Shown: positions 43,500 to 52,988 of the stretch, piece by piece
Numbering within the stretch: the stretch's first letter is position 1
How the letters are laid out: each line of letters opens with the position of its first letter
Assembly: GCF_000473365.1 (NCBI RefSeq)
Contig: NZ_KI421517.1
Location: 889,363-953,362, forward strand
Reading direction: 5' to 3'
DNA from: Adhaeribacter aquaticus DSM 16391
Lineage (GTDB): Bacteria; Bacteroidota; Bacteroidia; Cytophagales; Hymenobacteraceae
DNA length: 64,000 nucleotides
Made by a program: the position numbers and the translations under genes
Notes under the pieces: model-generated
What the model saw: only the letters and a program-made list of their open reading frames with translations
The model's database searches: none
Told to the model about the DNA's origin: nothing

Positions 43500-45953
43500 T
43501 TGAATTTGAAACAGTTTTTACATCGTACTTGGCTTACCATTCTTGCCATAAAAAATTTCTTGTACCGCTTTCTCCTTCAGCCACTAGCTAAGATTACTTA
43601 TAACCAGCGGCAGCAAAAGCAGAACTCTTTCAAGGCCTTTAACTGGCGAAAAGCCAAACCAGCGGATTTTACTTTTCTTATTAAAGGAGCCGTCAGATTA
43701 GGTTTAATAGCAGTTTTGGGCGTCTTTATATTTTACCTAATAGTTTATTTTGGCTTTTTGGGTAGCCTACCCTCTCGCTCCGATTTAAGATCTAGGCAAA
43801 ACAATACGGCCTCTGAGGTATATTCAGCCGATGGTGTTTTGTTAGGCCGTTATTATATTCAGGACCGAACCAATGTAACCTTTAACAAAATTTCCCCAAA
43901 TGTTATTCAAGCATTAATTGCTACAGAGGATGCCCGTTTTTATGAACACAACGGCATAGACCCTCGAAGTTTGTTACGGGTACTTTTCAAAACTATATTA
44001 TTTCAGGAGGAAAGTTCGGGTGGTGGCAGTACGCTGAGCCAGCAATTAGCCAAAAACTTATACCCCCGCAAAAATTACTGGTTCTTTAGCACCCCCATCA
44101 ATAAACTGCGGGAATACATTATTGCCCGTCGGCTGGAAAAAGTTTATTCAAAACAGGAAATATTAGAGTTGTATTTAAATACCGTTCCCATGGGTGGCGA
44201 CCTATATGGAATTGAGCGGGCTGCCAGACGATTTTTTAACACTTCTGCCGATTCTATAAAGCTGGAAGAGGCAGCCGTTCTGGTCGGCATGTTAAAAGCC
44301 ACTACTACCTATAACCCTCGCCTGAACCTGGAAAAATCCAGACAACGGCGTAACGTGGTTTTAAATCAAATGGTAAAGTATGAATACATATCGGCCCAAA
44401 AAGCTTCTGAGTTAAAAGAAAAACCCATTGAATTGAAATACCGCTACGAAACCCATAACGATGGTCTGGCTCCTTATTTTCGGGAACAACTCCGGTTAGA
44501 ATTAGTTAAGTGGTGTGCTACTCAGCAAAAAGAAGATGGTACTCCCTATAATCTCTATACCGATGGGTTAAAGATTTATACCACCATTCATGCCGGAATG
44601 CAGGCTAAAGCTGAGAAAGCAGTAAAGAAGCACATGTTCCGGCTACAAAAACTATTTAATAGCCATTGGCAAGGCCGCTCCCCGTGGGGTAATAAATCTG
44701 AAGTTATTAAAACGGCTATGCAACGCTCAGACCGGTATAAAAAATTAAAAGCGGCCGGGTTAGCAGAAACAGAAATTACTGAAAAATTTAAGGAACCTGT
44801 ACCTATGCAGGTATTTAGCTGGCAGGAAATTACCAGGAAAACCATGAGTCCGCTGGACTCCTTACGCTATTACCAGAAATACCTGAATACCGGTTTATTT
44901 GCCATGGAACCCCATACTGGTTACGTGCGCACTTGGGTAGGCGGTATAAATCACACCTTTTTTAAATACGATCATGTGCGTTCTAAAAGGCAGGTAGGCT
45001 CCACTTTTAAACCTATTCTATATGCAACTGCTTTAGAAAGAGGTATTGCTCCCTGCACGTATTTCCAGAATAAGCTTACTACCTATTCTGATTATGAGAA
45101 CTGGACTCCCCGAAATGCAGATGGCCAATATGGCGGCGAATACAGTATGCGGGGTGCTCTGGCACACTCTGTAAATACAATTTCGGCCCAACTGATTATG
45201 CAAACCGGCATTGAACCCGTTATTTCAACAGCATCCCGCTTGGGCATTCAAACCAAACTTCCCCAGGTTCCGGCCTTAGCATTGGGTACCGCCGAGCTTT
45301 CTTTATTTGAAATGGTAAATGCCTATGCTACCCTGGCTAATAATGGCTACCGGGTAAAACCTACCTATATAACAAAAATAGTAGACCGGAAAGAGAAAGT
45401 TATTTTTCAGCACAATACTAGGGAAAGTATGGCTAAAGCAATGTCTTCGGATGTGGCAGCCATTATGATTGAATTGTTGAAAGGTGTGGTAGAAGAAGGC
45501 ACCGCTGGCAGAGTTCGGTCAGAGTTTAACCTAAGCATGGAGATAGCGGGGAAAACGGGTACCACCCAAAACCACAGCGATGGCTGGTTTATTGGTATTA
45601 CCCCTGATTTAGTTACGGGCGTTTGGGTAGGAGCCGAAAATCCATCAGTACGTTTCCGTACGCTGGAGTTAGGGCAAGGATCACACACAGCCCTACCTAT
45701 TTGGGGCGAATTTATGTCTCAGGTAATCAAGGATCCTTATTTTAAGGATTACCGTTACAGCCGTTTTAAGCCCCTGCCGGCCATGCTGCAGAGCAGCCTG
45801 CTTTGTGATGGCTTTATAAGTAATCGTCCGGAACCAATTATTAGAGAAGCTACTTTTTTAGGCCGTTTCTTTGACCGAATTAAAGAAAAGCGAAAGAAAA
45901 AGAGAGAAAAAAAAGAACGCAAAAAATTTGGGAAATGGATAAGAGGCGAGTAA
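43500..45953 (+). CDS. Bifunctional penicillin-binding protein 1A-type
   Basis: The 817-residue inner-membrane enzyme polymerises and crosslinks peptidoglycan. A membrane span (LGLIAVLGVFIFYLIVYFGF) is near residues 72-91. The GT51 transglycosylase carries ATEDARFYEHNGIDPRSLLR and GGGSTLSQQLAKNLYPRKNY. The transpeptidase carries the nucleophile KRQVGSTFKPILY (S-x-x-K), SVN in AHSVNTISAQL, and AGKTGTTQ. A basic C-terminal tail (KKKREKKERKKFG) follows. The start is TTG 43500; no ATG is available before the homology. A terminator follows the stop. Confidence 0.92.
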   Translation: MNLKQFLHRTWLTILAIKNFLYRFLLQPLAKITYNQRQQKQNSFKAFNWRKAKPADFTFLIKGAVRLGLIAVLGVFIFYLIVYFGFLGSLPSRSDLRSRQNNTASEVYSADGVLLGRYYIQDRTNVTFNKISPNVIQALIATEDARFYEHNGIDPRSLLRVLFKTILFQEESSGGGSTLSQQLAKNLYPRKNYWFFSTPINKLREYIIARRLEKVYSKQEILELYLNTVPMGGDLYGIERAARRFFNTSADSIKLEEAAVLVGMLKATTTYNPRLNLEKSRQRRNVVLNQMVKYEYISAQKASELKEKPIELKYRYETHNDGLAPYFREQLRLELVKWCATQQKEDGTPYNLYTDGLKIYTTIHAGMQAKAEKAVKKHMFRLQKLFNSHWQGRSPWGNKSEVIKTAMQRSDRYKKLKAAGLAETEITEKFKEPVPMQVFSWQEITRKTMSPLDSLRYYQKYLNTGLFAMEPHTGYVRTWVGGINHTFFKYDHVRSKRQVGSTFKPILYATALERGIAPCTYFQNKLTTYSDYENWTPRNADGQYGGEYSMRGALAHSVNTISAQLIMQTGIEPVISTASRLGIQTKLPQVPALALGTAELSLFEMVNAYATLANNGYRVKPTYITKIVDRKEKVIFQHNTRESMAKAMSSDVAAIMIELLKGVVEEGTAGRVRSEFNLSMEIAGKTGTTQNHSDGWFIGITPDLVTGVWVGAENPSVRFRTLELGQGSHTALPIWGEFMSQVIKDPYFKDYRYSRFKPLPAMLQSSLLCDGFISNRPEPIIREATFLGRFFDRIKEKRKKKREKKERKKFGKWIRGE

Positions 45954-46346
45954 GATTGACTTTAGCTTCCTAGCTCTGATTTAGCTGATCGCCACCCTTT
46001 TTTATTTGAATTTTTGTATTCCGGAAGTTAATGAAAGGCCTGAAAAAAATTCCAGGCCTTTCTCTTTTTATATTTTGTTATTTTACAACTTATAGACAGA
46101 AATTGCAAAAGATAAACCGCTGTTTTAGGGTCCATAAAAAATTTTGCCTTTCCTCGCCAGTTCCTTTGAACCTTTAAAAATATTCTTTCCGGCAAAATGT
46201 TATTATTTCATTTGCTACGCTGTTAGTTGGTACTGACTCAAATAATTTTACATTAAAATCAATTTTTTATTTCTTCTCATAAAACTGGTACAGTTTTTAA
46301 TATAGATAATTTACTATCTTGATTATTAACTTTTATTTATGAAATA
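45954..46346. other. AT-rich gap containing the PBP1A terminator
   Basis: The 393-base gap holds the terminator at 46033-46062. Its second half is strongly AT-rich and is the likely promoter region of the next gene. No coding frame is seen. Confidence 0.5.
46033..46062 (+). terminator. Terminator after the PBP1A gene
   Basis: GAAAGGCCTG (46033-46042) pairs with CAGGCCTTTC (46053-46062), then TCTTTTTATATTTTG follows. It sits about 80 bases beyond the stop. Confidence 0.75.
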
Positions 46347-47468
46347 ATGTTACCCCAATTTTTATCCCTACTCCTTATTGCGGTATTCTTCAGCTGCTCC
46401 TCCGGTAAAAAATCTTTTGAAAAAGGAGATTATGATAAAGCTGTCTTACAAGCAGTTAACCGCTTACAAAAAGACCCCAATAATTCTAAAGCGCTTTCTA
46501 CCTTAAAACATGCCTTTAAATACGCTGAAGAAAGCCACCTGACCCGCATTAAACATTTAGCAGCAACGTCGGATCTTTACCGCTGGGAAATAATTATACA
46601 GGAATATGCAGATTTGAACAACCTGAACGAAGCTGTCAGAAGATGCCCATCTTGCCGCGAAGTGGTTGGAGCTAACGAACTTTATATAGAGCAGCTTGCG
46701 CAGGCTACCCAAAAAGCAGCCGAAGTCCGGTTTGCCCAGGGGGTAAAATTATTGGCCGCCGGAGACCGTATGAGCGCCCGGCAGGCTTATGAAAACTTTG
46801 AAAGAACAGAACAACTGGTACCAAACTTTAAAGATGCTAAAAAACAAATGGAAGATGCTTATTGGGCCGCTGTTTTAAAAGTGGTAGTAGAGCCAGTAGA
46901 GGTTCGCCGGGGCATTTACGAAATAAGCAACGACTATTTTCAAAATAAAATTTATGAATACTTACAGCATTACGAGCGGTCGAGTTTTATCAAGTTTTAT
47001 ACACCGCAAGAAGTTCGGAACAAACAATTTGTACCTGACCAGGTACTAACGTTGAGTTTCGACGATTTTGTAGTGGGCCAGACGTACCTGAAAGAAAAAG
47101 AGCAAGAAGTAAAACGTGATAGTGTAAAAATATCGAGCAAAGATGAAAAAGATATTTACAGCACAGTTAAAGCTAAATACATTACGTTTGAAAAAACTAT
47201 TTCCTCCAGCGGCTTACTTGATTTCCGGGTAATGGATTGGAAAACTAAGAATATCGTGACGCAGGAAAAAATGCCGGGTACATTTGTTTGGCAGGATACC
47301 TGGGCCACCTATAAAGGGGATGACCGGGCCCTGACTGACGCACAAAGAAAAATGATTAAAAGAAGGGAAAGCCCTAACCCGCCACCACAAACTTTATTTG
47401 TAGAATTTACCAAACCTATCTACGACCAGTTAACCGGAAAAATTCGCAGCTTTTACCGTCGTTACTAA
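46347..47468 (+). CDS. TPR-like lipoprotein of unknown function
   Basis: The 373-residue protein has a lipoprotein signal with Cys 17 (IAVFFSC). KKSFEKGDYDKAVLQAVNRL, then ALSTLKHAFKYA and ARQAYENFERTEQLVPNFKD, are helical pairs like degenerate TPR repeats (about 20-175). CPSCRE near 98 is a short Cys pair. The second half (about 180-360) is beta-rich with VVVEPVEVRRG, FVPDQVLTLSFDDFVVGQTY and GLLDFRVMDW. I cannot name it. Its position between PBP1A and a lytic transglycosylase suggests, by context only, an envelope role. Confidence 0.6.
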   Translation: MLPQFLSLLLIAVFFSCSSGKKSFEKGDYDKAVLQAVNRLQKDPNNSKALSTLKHAFKYAEESHLTRIKHLAATSDLYRWEIIIQEYADLNNLNEAVRRCPSCREVVGANELYIEQLAQATQKAAEVRFAQGVKLLAAGDRMSARQAYENFERTEQLVPNFKDAKKQMEDAYWAAVLKVVVEPVEVRRGIYEISNDYFQNKIYEYLQHYERSSFIKFYTPQEVRNKQFVPDQVLTLSFDDFVVGQTYLKEKEQEVKRDSVKISSKDEKDIYSTVKAKYITFEKTISSSGLLDFRVMDWKTKNIVTQEKMPGTFVWQDTWATYKGDDRALTDAQRKMIKRRESPNPPPQTLFVEFTKPIYDQLTGKIRSFYRRY

Positions 47469-47484
47469 ATAAATTAAATCAGGT

Positions 47485-47515
47485 AAAAAGCCACTCATTT
47501 AGTTGAGTGGCTTTT
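47485..47515 (+). terminator. Terminator after the TPR-like lipoprotein gene
   Basis: AAAAGCCACTCA and TGAGTGGCTTTT form a 12-bp perfect stem within 47485-47515, with a 6-base loop and CCTTTTCTT after it. It lies 17 bases after the stop. Confidence 0.8.
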
Positions 47516-47577
47516 CCTTTTCTTCAGATTATCTCCAACATCCCTTTATTATATTGAGTATAATTTAAGACGGTTAA

Positions 47578-48492
47578 ATGAAAATGAATAAAAATATGGC
47601 TACTGTTCAGCGTTATTGGAAAACAATCTTTACCACTATTTTAATAGTAGGTGGAGTAATATTAAGCAGCCAGCAGGTACCGGATCTTCCCCAACTTACG
47701 AATTTATACGGGTCTTACCCCGTACCGCAAGAACTTAACTTTGCCGGAGAACCAGTACCATTACACATAACAGATGTAGCCGAGCGTATGGATCGGGAGT
47801 TACAGTCTAATGCCTATTTCCACTCCAATACCATTTTGGCTTTAAAACGCCTAACCCGTTTTTTACCTGAAATAGAAGCTAGTTTGCGCGAGAAAGACAT
47901 GCCAGCAGATTTAAAATATGTAGCCCTTGCCGAGAGCCTTTTTGGCAATGTAGTTTCGCCGGTTGGTGCCGCCGGTTTCTGGCAACTTATGCCCGAAACT
48001 TCCCGGGGGTATGGTATTATTATTAATGATGAAATTGACGAACGTTATCACTTACCTAAGGCTACCAATGCAGCCATTGGTTATTTTAAAAAGGCTAAAG
48101 AAAAATTTGGCACCTGGACCGATGCCGCCGCTTCTTACAACCGGGGCATGAGTGGTTTGCAACGCGCCTTTGATACCCAGCATGTATCTTCTTTTTATGA
48201 CTTATACCTAAACGACGAAACATCCCGGTATATATTCCGGATTCTGGCGCTGAAAGAAGTTTTGGAACATCCCGATCGGTATGGCTATGATCTTAATCAT
48301 ATCCGTGGCTACGAGCCAGTCAAAGTCCGCACCGTTACGGTAAAGGAATCCATTCCGGACTTACCTCAATTTGCTTTAGACCAAGGGGTTAATTACAAAA
48401 TTTTAAAGCTGTATAATCCTTGGATAAAAGGCTATAAACTAACTGTAACCAATACTATTCCCAGCTACGATTTAAAGCTACCGCTGCAATAA
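47578..48492 (+). CDS. Lytic transglycosylase (SLT domain)
   Basis: The 304-residue protein has a membrane-anchoring or signal segment near the start (IFTTILIVGGVILSS). The SLT domain at about 85-235 carries the catalytic Glu in LKYVALAESLFGNVVSPVGA. AGFWQLMPETSRGYGI, DERYHLPKATNAAIGYFKKA and AAASYNRG follow. These are the goose-lysozyme-like MltD-type motifs. It cleaves peptidoglycan with formation of 1,6-anhydromuramic ends. Unlike MltD, no LysM repeat follows. The protein ends with a short partial repeat-like segment. ATG 47578 was chosen; MATVQRYWKT (47593) is an alternative. Confidence 0.88.
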   Translation: MKMNKNMATVQRYWKTIFTTILIVGGVILSSQQVPDLPQLTNLYGSYPVPQELNFAGEPVPLHITDVAERMDRELQSNAYFHSNTILALKRLTRFLPEIEASLREKDMPADLKYVALAESLFGNVVSPVGAAGFWQLMPETSRGYGIIINDEIDERYHLPKATNAAIGYFKKAKEKFGTWTDAAASYNRGMSGLQRAFDTQHVSSFYDLYLNDETSRYIFRILALKEVLEHPDRYGYDLNHIRGYEPVKVRTVTVKESIPDLPQFALDQGVNYKILKLYNPWIKGYKLTVTNTIPSYDLKLPLQ

Positions 48493-48599
48493 AATCTGGT
48501 AAGAGTAGTTTGAAATAAAACAATCTAAATCAAACTAAATAGCTTGTCTATCAGTTATCAATAGATAGAACGATATCTGCAAAAGCGGGAATAAATACG

Positions 48600-48607
48600 T
48601 ATCTTTG
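48600..48607 (+). promoter_or_regulatory. -7 element upstream of uvrA
   Basis: TATCTTTG is an exact TAnnTTTG at 48600-48607, 22 bases before the uvrA ATG. The -33 position has only a weak TCTG. No LexA-like inverted repeat is apparent, so SOS control cannot be claimed. Confidence 0.45.
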
Positions 48608-48629
48608 CGGATTAATTGAACAACCAGCA

Positions 48630-51527
48630 ATGGGTCGAAAAAAAGAAAATTCTACCGTTTTAGACGGCAATACCATACAACAACCTTCCGCCCCTGTTAC
48701 TTCTGAAATTGCGCAACAAATTGAAGTTTACGGAGCCCGGGAGCACAATTTAAAAAACGTTAGCCTTTCCATACCGCGTAATAAACTGGTGGTTTTTACA
48801 GGCATCAGCGGCAGTGGCAAATCTTCCTTAGCTTTTGACACTATATATGCCGAAGGTCAGCGCCGTTACATGGAAACCTTCTCGGCTTATGCCCGATCTT
48901 TTTTAGGTGGACTGGAACGGCCGGATGTAGATAAGATAGAAGGGTTAAGTCCGGTAATATCTATCGAGCAAAAAACTACCAGCCGGAATCCTCGCTCTAC
49001 AGTAGGTACCATAACCGAGATCTACGATTTTATGCGCTTACTTTTTGCCCGAACCGGCGAAGCTTTTAGCTATGTATCGGGCAAAAGAATGATCAGGCAG
49101 AGCGATGACCAAATTGTACAGCACATCCTGGAGAATTTTAACGGGAAAAAGCTGATTATTCTGGCTCCGGTGGTAAAAGGCCGGAAAGGGCATTATCGCG
49201 AATTGTTTGAGCAGATCCGGAAAATGGGCTTTGTGCGGGTACGGATAGATGGTGATCTGATGGAACTGGTACCCAAAATGCAGGTAGACCGCTATAAGAT
49301 TCACGACATTGAAATTGTAGTGGATAAAATTGTGGTGAATGCAGATGATCGGTATCGTATTTCCAGCTCGGTGCAAAATGCGCTTACGCATGGTAAGGGT
49401 ACTATTTCTATTCTGGAACCAGATACCAATAATACCCATTTCTTCTCCCGGCATTTAATGGATCCGGAAACCGGTATTGCTTATGACGATCCGGCACCTA
49501 ATACATTCTCTTTTAACTCGCCCTATGGGGCTTGCCCGATTTGTAATGGATTAGGCGAAATACAGGAAATTACCGAAGATTCTATTATACCAGATAAATC
49601 TTTAAGCATTAGCCGGGGTGGTATTGCGCCTTTAGGTGAGTTCCGGGATATCTGGATTTTTAATCAAATACAGGCGCTTTTAAAAATTTATAAGCTTAAC
49701 ATTTCTACGCCTATTCAGGACTTGCCGCAGGAAGTATTAAATATACTTATGAACGGAGTGGATGGCGAATTGGAAGTAAATGCAAAAGGCGGCAGCTATA
49801 CAGTAGAATTTGAGGGCATCATTAATTTCCTTCGGAAGCAAATGGATTCCGATTCAGATGCTATCCGGTCGTGGATAAATGATTTTACGCAAACCAGTAC
49901 TTGCCCCGAGTGTAACGGACACCGGCTAAAAAAAGAATCGCTCCATATCAAAATTGATAATAAAAACATAGGGGAGCTTTCGCAGCTAAATATTGCCAAA
50001 TTAGCTGACTGGTTCCAAAACCTGGAGGAGCGCTTATCGGAAAGGCAAAACTTAATTGCCCGCGAATTATTAAAGGAAATCCGGAAACGAATTGGCTTTT
50101 TATTAGATGTAGGCTTGGATTACCTGAACCTGCACCGCTCTGTGCGCACCCTTTCCGGCGGCGAATCGCAACGGATACGACTGGCTACCCAAATAGGCAC
50201 GCAACTGGTTGGGGTTTTATACATCATGGATGAACCAAGCATAGGTTTGCACCAGCGCGATAACGAAAAGCTGATTGCCGCCCTGAAAAACCTGCGTGAT
50301 ATTGGTAATTCGGTTATTGTGGTGGAGCACGACAAGGATATGATTATGCATGCTGACCATGTGCTGGATATTGGACCGGGCGCGGGCATACACGGCGGAA
50401 ACATAGTAGCATCAGGTTCGCCGAAAGATATATTTAACTCCGGTAGTTTAACCTCGCAGTATTTAAGCGGACAAAAGCATATTGAGGTTCCCCGGGAAAA
50501 AAGAAAAGGAAACGGAAAATCCATAACATTAGCAGGTGCTACCGGCCATAACTTAAAAAATGTTACGGTAAACTTTCCGCTTGGTAAATTAATTGCTGTA
50601 ACCGGCGTTTCGGGTAGTGGTAAATCTACTTTAATTCATGATACCCTATACCCCATACTAAACCGGCACTTTTTTAATGCCAAACGCGAACCGCTTCCTT
50701 ACAAAGCTATTGAAGGGTTGGAACATATTGATAAAGTAATTGAGGTAGATCAGTCACCGATTGGCCGTACCCCACGTTCTAACCCGGCTACTTACACAGG
50801 TATGTTTACCGATATCCGTACCTTATTTGCCCAGTTGCCAGAAGCTAAAATTCGGGGCTACTCAGCTGGCCGGTTTAGTTTTAACGTTAAAGGTGGCCGC
50901 TGCGAAACCTGCGAAGGAGCCGGCATGCGGGTAATAGAAATGAATTTTTTACCGGATGTGAATGTGCCCTGTGAAACCTGCAAAGGCAAACGCTACAACC
51001 GCGAAACCCTGGAGGTCCGATTTAAAGGTAAATCTATTACAGATGTACTGGACATGACGGTGGAGAAAGCAGTAGAGTTTTTTGATAACCAACCTAAAAT
51101 TCTGCGCAAAGTTAAAATATTGAACGAAGTGGGTTTAGGTTATATAACCTTAGGCCAGCAGGCAACCACCCTCTCCGGCGGCGAAGCTCAACGGGTAAAG
51201 TTAGCCACAGAACTAGCCAAAAAGGATACGGGTAAAACTTTCTATATTTTGGATGAACCTACTACTGGCTTACATTTTGAAGATATCCGTCATTTATCGG
51301 ATGTTATTCATAAACTGGTGGATAAAGGCAATTCGGTATTAATTATTGAACACAACCTGGATATGATTAAAGTAGCCGATCATATTATAGATATTGGTCC
51401 TGAAGGAGGCGAAGCCGGCGGCACGGTAGTAGCCGAAGGGCCACCCGAAGCAGTAGCAAAAATCAAGAAAGGTTACACCAGCCGATTTTTAAAAGAAGAG
51501 TTAGCTACCAGCCAGTATAAAGATTAA
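48630..51527 (+). CDS. uvrA: Excinuclease ABC subunit A
   Basis: The 965-residue ATPase scans DNA for bulky damage and loads UvrB. It has Walker [15 protein letters not shown] (about 66) and [14 protein letters not shown] (about 658). The signatures are LSGGESQRI and LSGGEAQRV. The zinc modules are CPICNGLGE...CPECNGHRL and CETCEGAGM...CETCKGKRY. The first 30 residues ([13 protein letters not shown] and on) are a poorly conserved extension before [15 protein letters not shown]. Length is slightly above the usual 940. It is followed by a terminator and forms a single-gene unit. Confidence 0.97.
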   Translation: MGRKKENSTVLDGNTIQQPSAPVTSEIAQQIEVYGAREHNLKNVSLSIPRNKLVVFTGISGSGKSSLAFDTIYAEGQRRYMETFSAYARSFLGGLERPDVDKIEGLSPVISIEQKTTSRNPRSTVGTITEIYDFMRLLFARTGEAFSYVSGKRMIRQSDDQIVQHILENFNGKKLIILAPVVKGRKGHYRELFEQIRKMGFVRVRIDGDLMELVPKMQVDRYKIHDIEIVVDKIVVNADDRYRISSSVQNALTHGKGTISILEPDTNNTHFFSRHLMDPETGIAYDDPAPNTFSFNSPYGACPICNGLGEIQEITEDSIIPDKSLSISRGGIAPLGEFRDIWIFNQIQALLKIYKLNISTPIQDLPQEVLNILMNGVDGELEVNAKGGSYTVEFEGIINFLRKQMDSDSDAIRSWINDFTQTSTCPECNGHRLKKESLHIKIDNKNIGELSQLNIAKLADWFQNLEERLSERQNLIARELLKEIRKRIGFLLDVGLDYLNLHRSVRTLSGGESQRIRLATQIGTQLVGVLYIMDEPSIGLHQRDNEKLIAALKNLRDIGNSVIVVEHDKDMIMHADHVLDIGPGAGIHGGNIVASGSPKDIFNSGSLTSQYLSGQKHIEVPREKRKGNGKSITLAGATGHNLKNVTVNFPLGKLIAVTGVSGSGKSTLIHDTLYPILNRHFFNAKREPLPYKAIEGLEHIDKVIEVDQSPIGRTPRSNPATYTGMFTDIRTLFAQLPEAKIRGYSAGRFSFNVKGGRCETCEGAGMRVIEMNFLPDVNVPCETCKGKRYNRETLEVRFKGKSITDVLDMTVEKAVEFFDNQPKILRKVKILNEVGLGYITLGQQATTLSGGEAQRVKLATELAKKDTGKTFYILDEPTTGLHFEDIRHLSDVIHKLVDKGNSVLIIEHNLDMIKVADHIIDIGPEGGEAGGTVVAEGPPEAVAKIKKGYTSRFLKEELATSQYKD

Positions 51528-51530
51528 ATT

Positions 51531-51563
51531 AAAAAGCCTGACTTACGGTAAGTCAGGCTTTTT
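51531..51563 (+). terminator. Terminator after uvrA
   Basis: AAAAAGCCTGACTTA (51531-51545) pairs perfectly with TAAGTCAGGCTTTTT (51549-51563), a 15-bp stem with a CGG loop. It starts 4 bases after the stop. Confidence 0.9.
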
Positions 51564-51782
51564 AATTTAACAAAGAATTGAACTCCACAGCAGCATTTAT
51601 TTTCCTTAACTTAAATTCTTAATAAGCCACTTTTTCATCAAATCTATAAGCAGCTTTAAGTACATAAACCTAAGAAGCAATATTTTCTATCCTCAAACTG
51701 GTGTATTATTTTTAAAAAAGGTCAAACCTTTTTACTTAACCTTCGTTAACCAATTTGGTTTAACTACAGTTTGGAGCTCTAT

Positions 51783-51790
51783 TATATTTG
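51783..51790 (+). promoter_or_regulatory. -7 element of the first small paralogue gene
   Basis: TATATTTG is an exact TAnnTTTG immediately followed by a G-rich stretch (GGGGGAAGGG, 51791-51800) that ends two bases before the ATG. An identical TATATTTG lies at 52181-52188 ahead of the second paralogue. Confidence 0.5.
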
Positions 51791-51801
51791 GGGGGAAGGG
51801 A

Positions 51802-52047
51802 ATGAATTCCATTAATACTACAAGAATCATTACAGATTGCGGAAAGGAATTTGAATTAAATAATTTAGAACCGGTTACTAACGGAAGTATTAATTCGAAC
51901 GCTAATTATACCTATACTATTTATAAAACACCAACACAGGAATATATAAAAAAGAAATGCTTTTATAATCCTTCCATGAATCATACATCTATAAATTATG
52001 AATTGATTCCGGAATCATTAGTACAAAGTTTTACCTCTAGTAATTAA
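51802..52047 (+). CDS. Small protein of unknown function, first of a tandem pair
   Basis: The 81-residue protein starts at ATG 51802, preceded by a purine-rich GGGGGAAGGG. It has no signal peptide or membrane segment. The pattern (I/T)T(D/E)CGK.FELNNLEPV, then TYTIYKTPTQEYIKKK and NYELIPESL recurs in the next gene. I do not recognise a family. The pair lies between uvrA and asnS in a region rich in long hairpins. A C in DCGKEF is kept in both copies. It could be a local small-protein family. Confidence 0.55.
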   Translation: MNSINTTRIITDCGKEFELNNLEPVTNGSINSNANYTYTIYKTPTQEYIKKKCFYNPSMNHTSINYELIPESLVQSFTSSN

Positions 52048-52089
52048 AAGATTTTTCTTAATAAAAATAAAAGTAGCTTGTACAGAAGG

Positions 52090-52113
52090 GCCGCCAATAA
52101 CGCGGCTTTTTTT
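52090..52113 (+). terminator. Terminator after the first small paralogue gene
   Basis: GCCGC and GCGGC bracket CAATAAC and are followed by TTTTTTTG. It lies between the two paralogue genes, 43 bases after the first stop, so each copy is probably transcribed separately. Confidence 0.6.
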
Positions 52114-52160
52114 GTGCCAATTTAGTACCTATCTGTTCGCCATTTACGTAATTTCTGGTA

Positions 52161-52188
52161 TTGTAATTGCAGCCATTGGTTATATTTG
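52161..52188 (+). promoter_or_regulatory. Promoter of the second small paralogue gene
   Basis: TTG at 52161-52163 is spaced by 17 bases from TATATTTG (52181-52188), an exact -7 match. The ATG is at 52204, with GGAG at 52190-52193 between them. The short distance implies a very short leader. Confidence 0.5.
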
Positions 52189-52203
52189 TGGAGCATAAAA
52201 ATT

Positions 52204-52488
52204 ATGAGTAATCTAAATTTAATAACAACAGAGTGCGGCCAGCAATTTATTATTGATTATCTGGACCAGGTGGCCCTGGGGATAATTGATTCAAAAGAAT
52301 ATGTTCCAAATTCTTTATTTATACCGCCAACTTATTCTTTATATAAAACCGTAAATCAAGATTATTTACTGGAAATAACCCATTTCAATACAAAAAATCA
52401 TTCTTTAGAAACGACCTACCGCCTGCTTCCGGAGACAGAGGCTACTACTTACCTTGAAAATGGCAATTTAAATGTGCTTATGCATTAA
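52204..52488 (+). CDS. Small protein of unknown function, second of a tandem pair
   Basis: With ATG 52204 the protein has 94 residues. TTG 52186 would give 100, but GGAG lies at a good distance before the ATG. The sequence LITTECGQQFIIDYLDQVAL, then TYSLYKTVNQDYLLEITHFN and TTYRLLPETEATTYL, aligns along its length with the preceding gene product (CGK.F, IYKTPTQEY, NYELIPES). So it is a diverged duplicate. It has no signal peptide. No function can be assigned. Confidence 0.6.
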   Translation: MSNLNLITTECGQQFIIDYLDQVALGIIDSKEYVPNSLFIPPTYSLYKTVNQDYLLEITHFNTKNHSLETTYRLLPETEATTYLENGNLNVLMH

Positions 52489-52501
52489 TGAAACCTTATA
52501 A

Positions 52502-52561
52502 TACATAAAAACAGTAAAAGCAGCCTTTTATCTCAAAGGCTGCTTTTACTGTTTTTATGTA
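52502..52561. terminator. 27-bp perfect hairpin (bidirectional terminator)
   Basis: The arms are 52502-52528 and 52535-52561 with a 6-base loop (TATCTC). The stem is perfect for 27 bp and includes AAAACAGTAAAAGCAGCC. It lies between the second paralogue and the convergent lipoprotein gene, and can end both. It is unusually long for a terminator. Confidence 0.8.
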
Positions 52562-52594
52562 GTCTTTCTCTTTATTTATGTTGAGATGCCCTGA

Positions 52595-52786
52595 CTAACG
52601 TGTCATGGTAGTGTCTTCTCCTTCGTGTGATTTATTAGTATCGCTTCCATAACCAGATTCAGCCGCACTTTCTGCTTGTACTTGTTCATCCGGCTGTTTC
52701 CGGTCAGTATTCATCTGCGATTGGTCGCAGCCATAACTCCAAAATAATACGACCGCAAATAATCCTTTTATAATTACCTTTTTCAT
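52595..52786 (-). CDS. Small lipoprotein of unknown function
   Basis: The 63-residue protein has a lipoprotein signal with the Cys at 20 (LFWSYGC). The mature 44 residues are hydrophilic (DQSQMNTDRKQPDEQVQAES, then TNKSHEGEDTTMTR) and probably disordered. Two very long perfect hairpins flank the gene on both sides. Similar short lipoproteins are common in Bacteroidota but rarely characterised. It could serve as a surface or stress-related peptide. No partner gene suggests a job. Confidence 0.6.
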   Translation of the reverse strand: MKKVIIKGLFAVVLFWSYGCDQSQMNTDRKQPDEQVQAESAAESGYGSDTNKSHEGEDTTMTR

Positions 52787-52918
52787 AGTTTCAGCATTTA
52801 ATAAATAGATGATGAACTATACGGTTTAGGTATACCATTGTTTTAAGACCGCTATTTTCCTTTTGCCACCTATTACAATAAGCTTTATTCCTCAAAAAGA
52901 ATAGTAAGAAACGTCCCG

Positions 52919-52982
52919 ATTTACCGCTAAAACAAAAGAGGCATAAGAATTAACTTATGCCTCTTTTGTTTTAGCGGTAAAT
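52919..52982 (-). terminator. 29-bp perfect hairpin after asnS
   Basis: Arms 52919-52947 and 52954-52982 form a 29-bp perfect stem around AATTAA. The core reads AACAAAAGAGGCATAAG and its complement. The asnS stop is at 52989, so this acts as its terminator, though it is about twice the usual stem length. Confidence 0.8.
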
Positions 52983-52988
52983 ATAATT

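Noticed and set aside
48500-48640. An SOS (LexA) operator before uvrA
   Set aside because: I could not find a repeat that matches a known LexA box; CAGTTATCAATAGAT is not a clean inverted repeat.
49038-50524. Minus-strand frames of up to 138 codons inside uvrA
   Set aside because: uvrA is unambiguous along its full length and the frames lack any domain sign.
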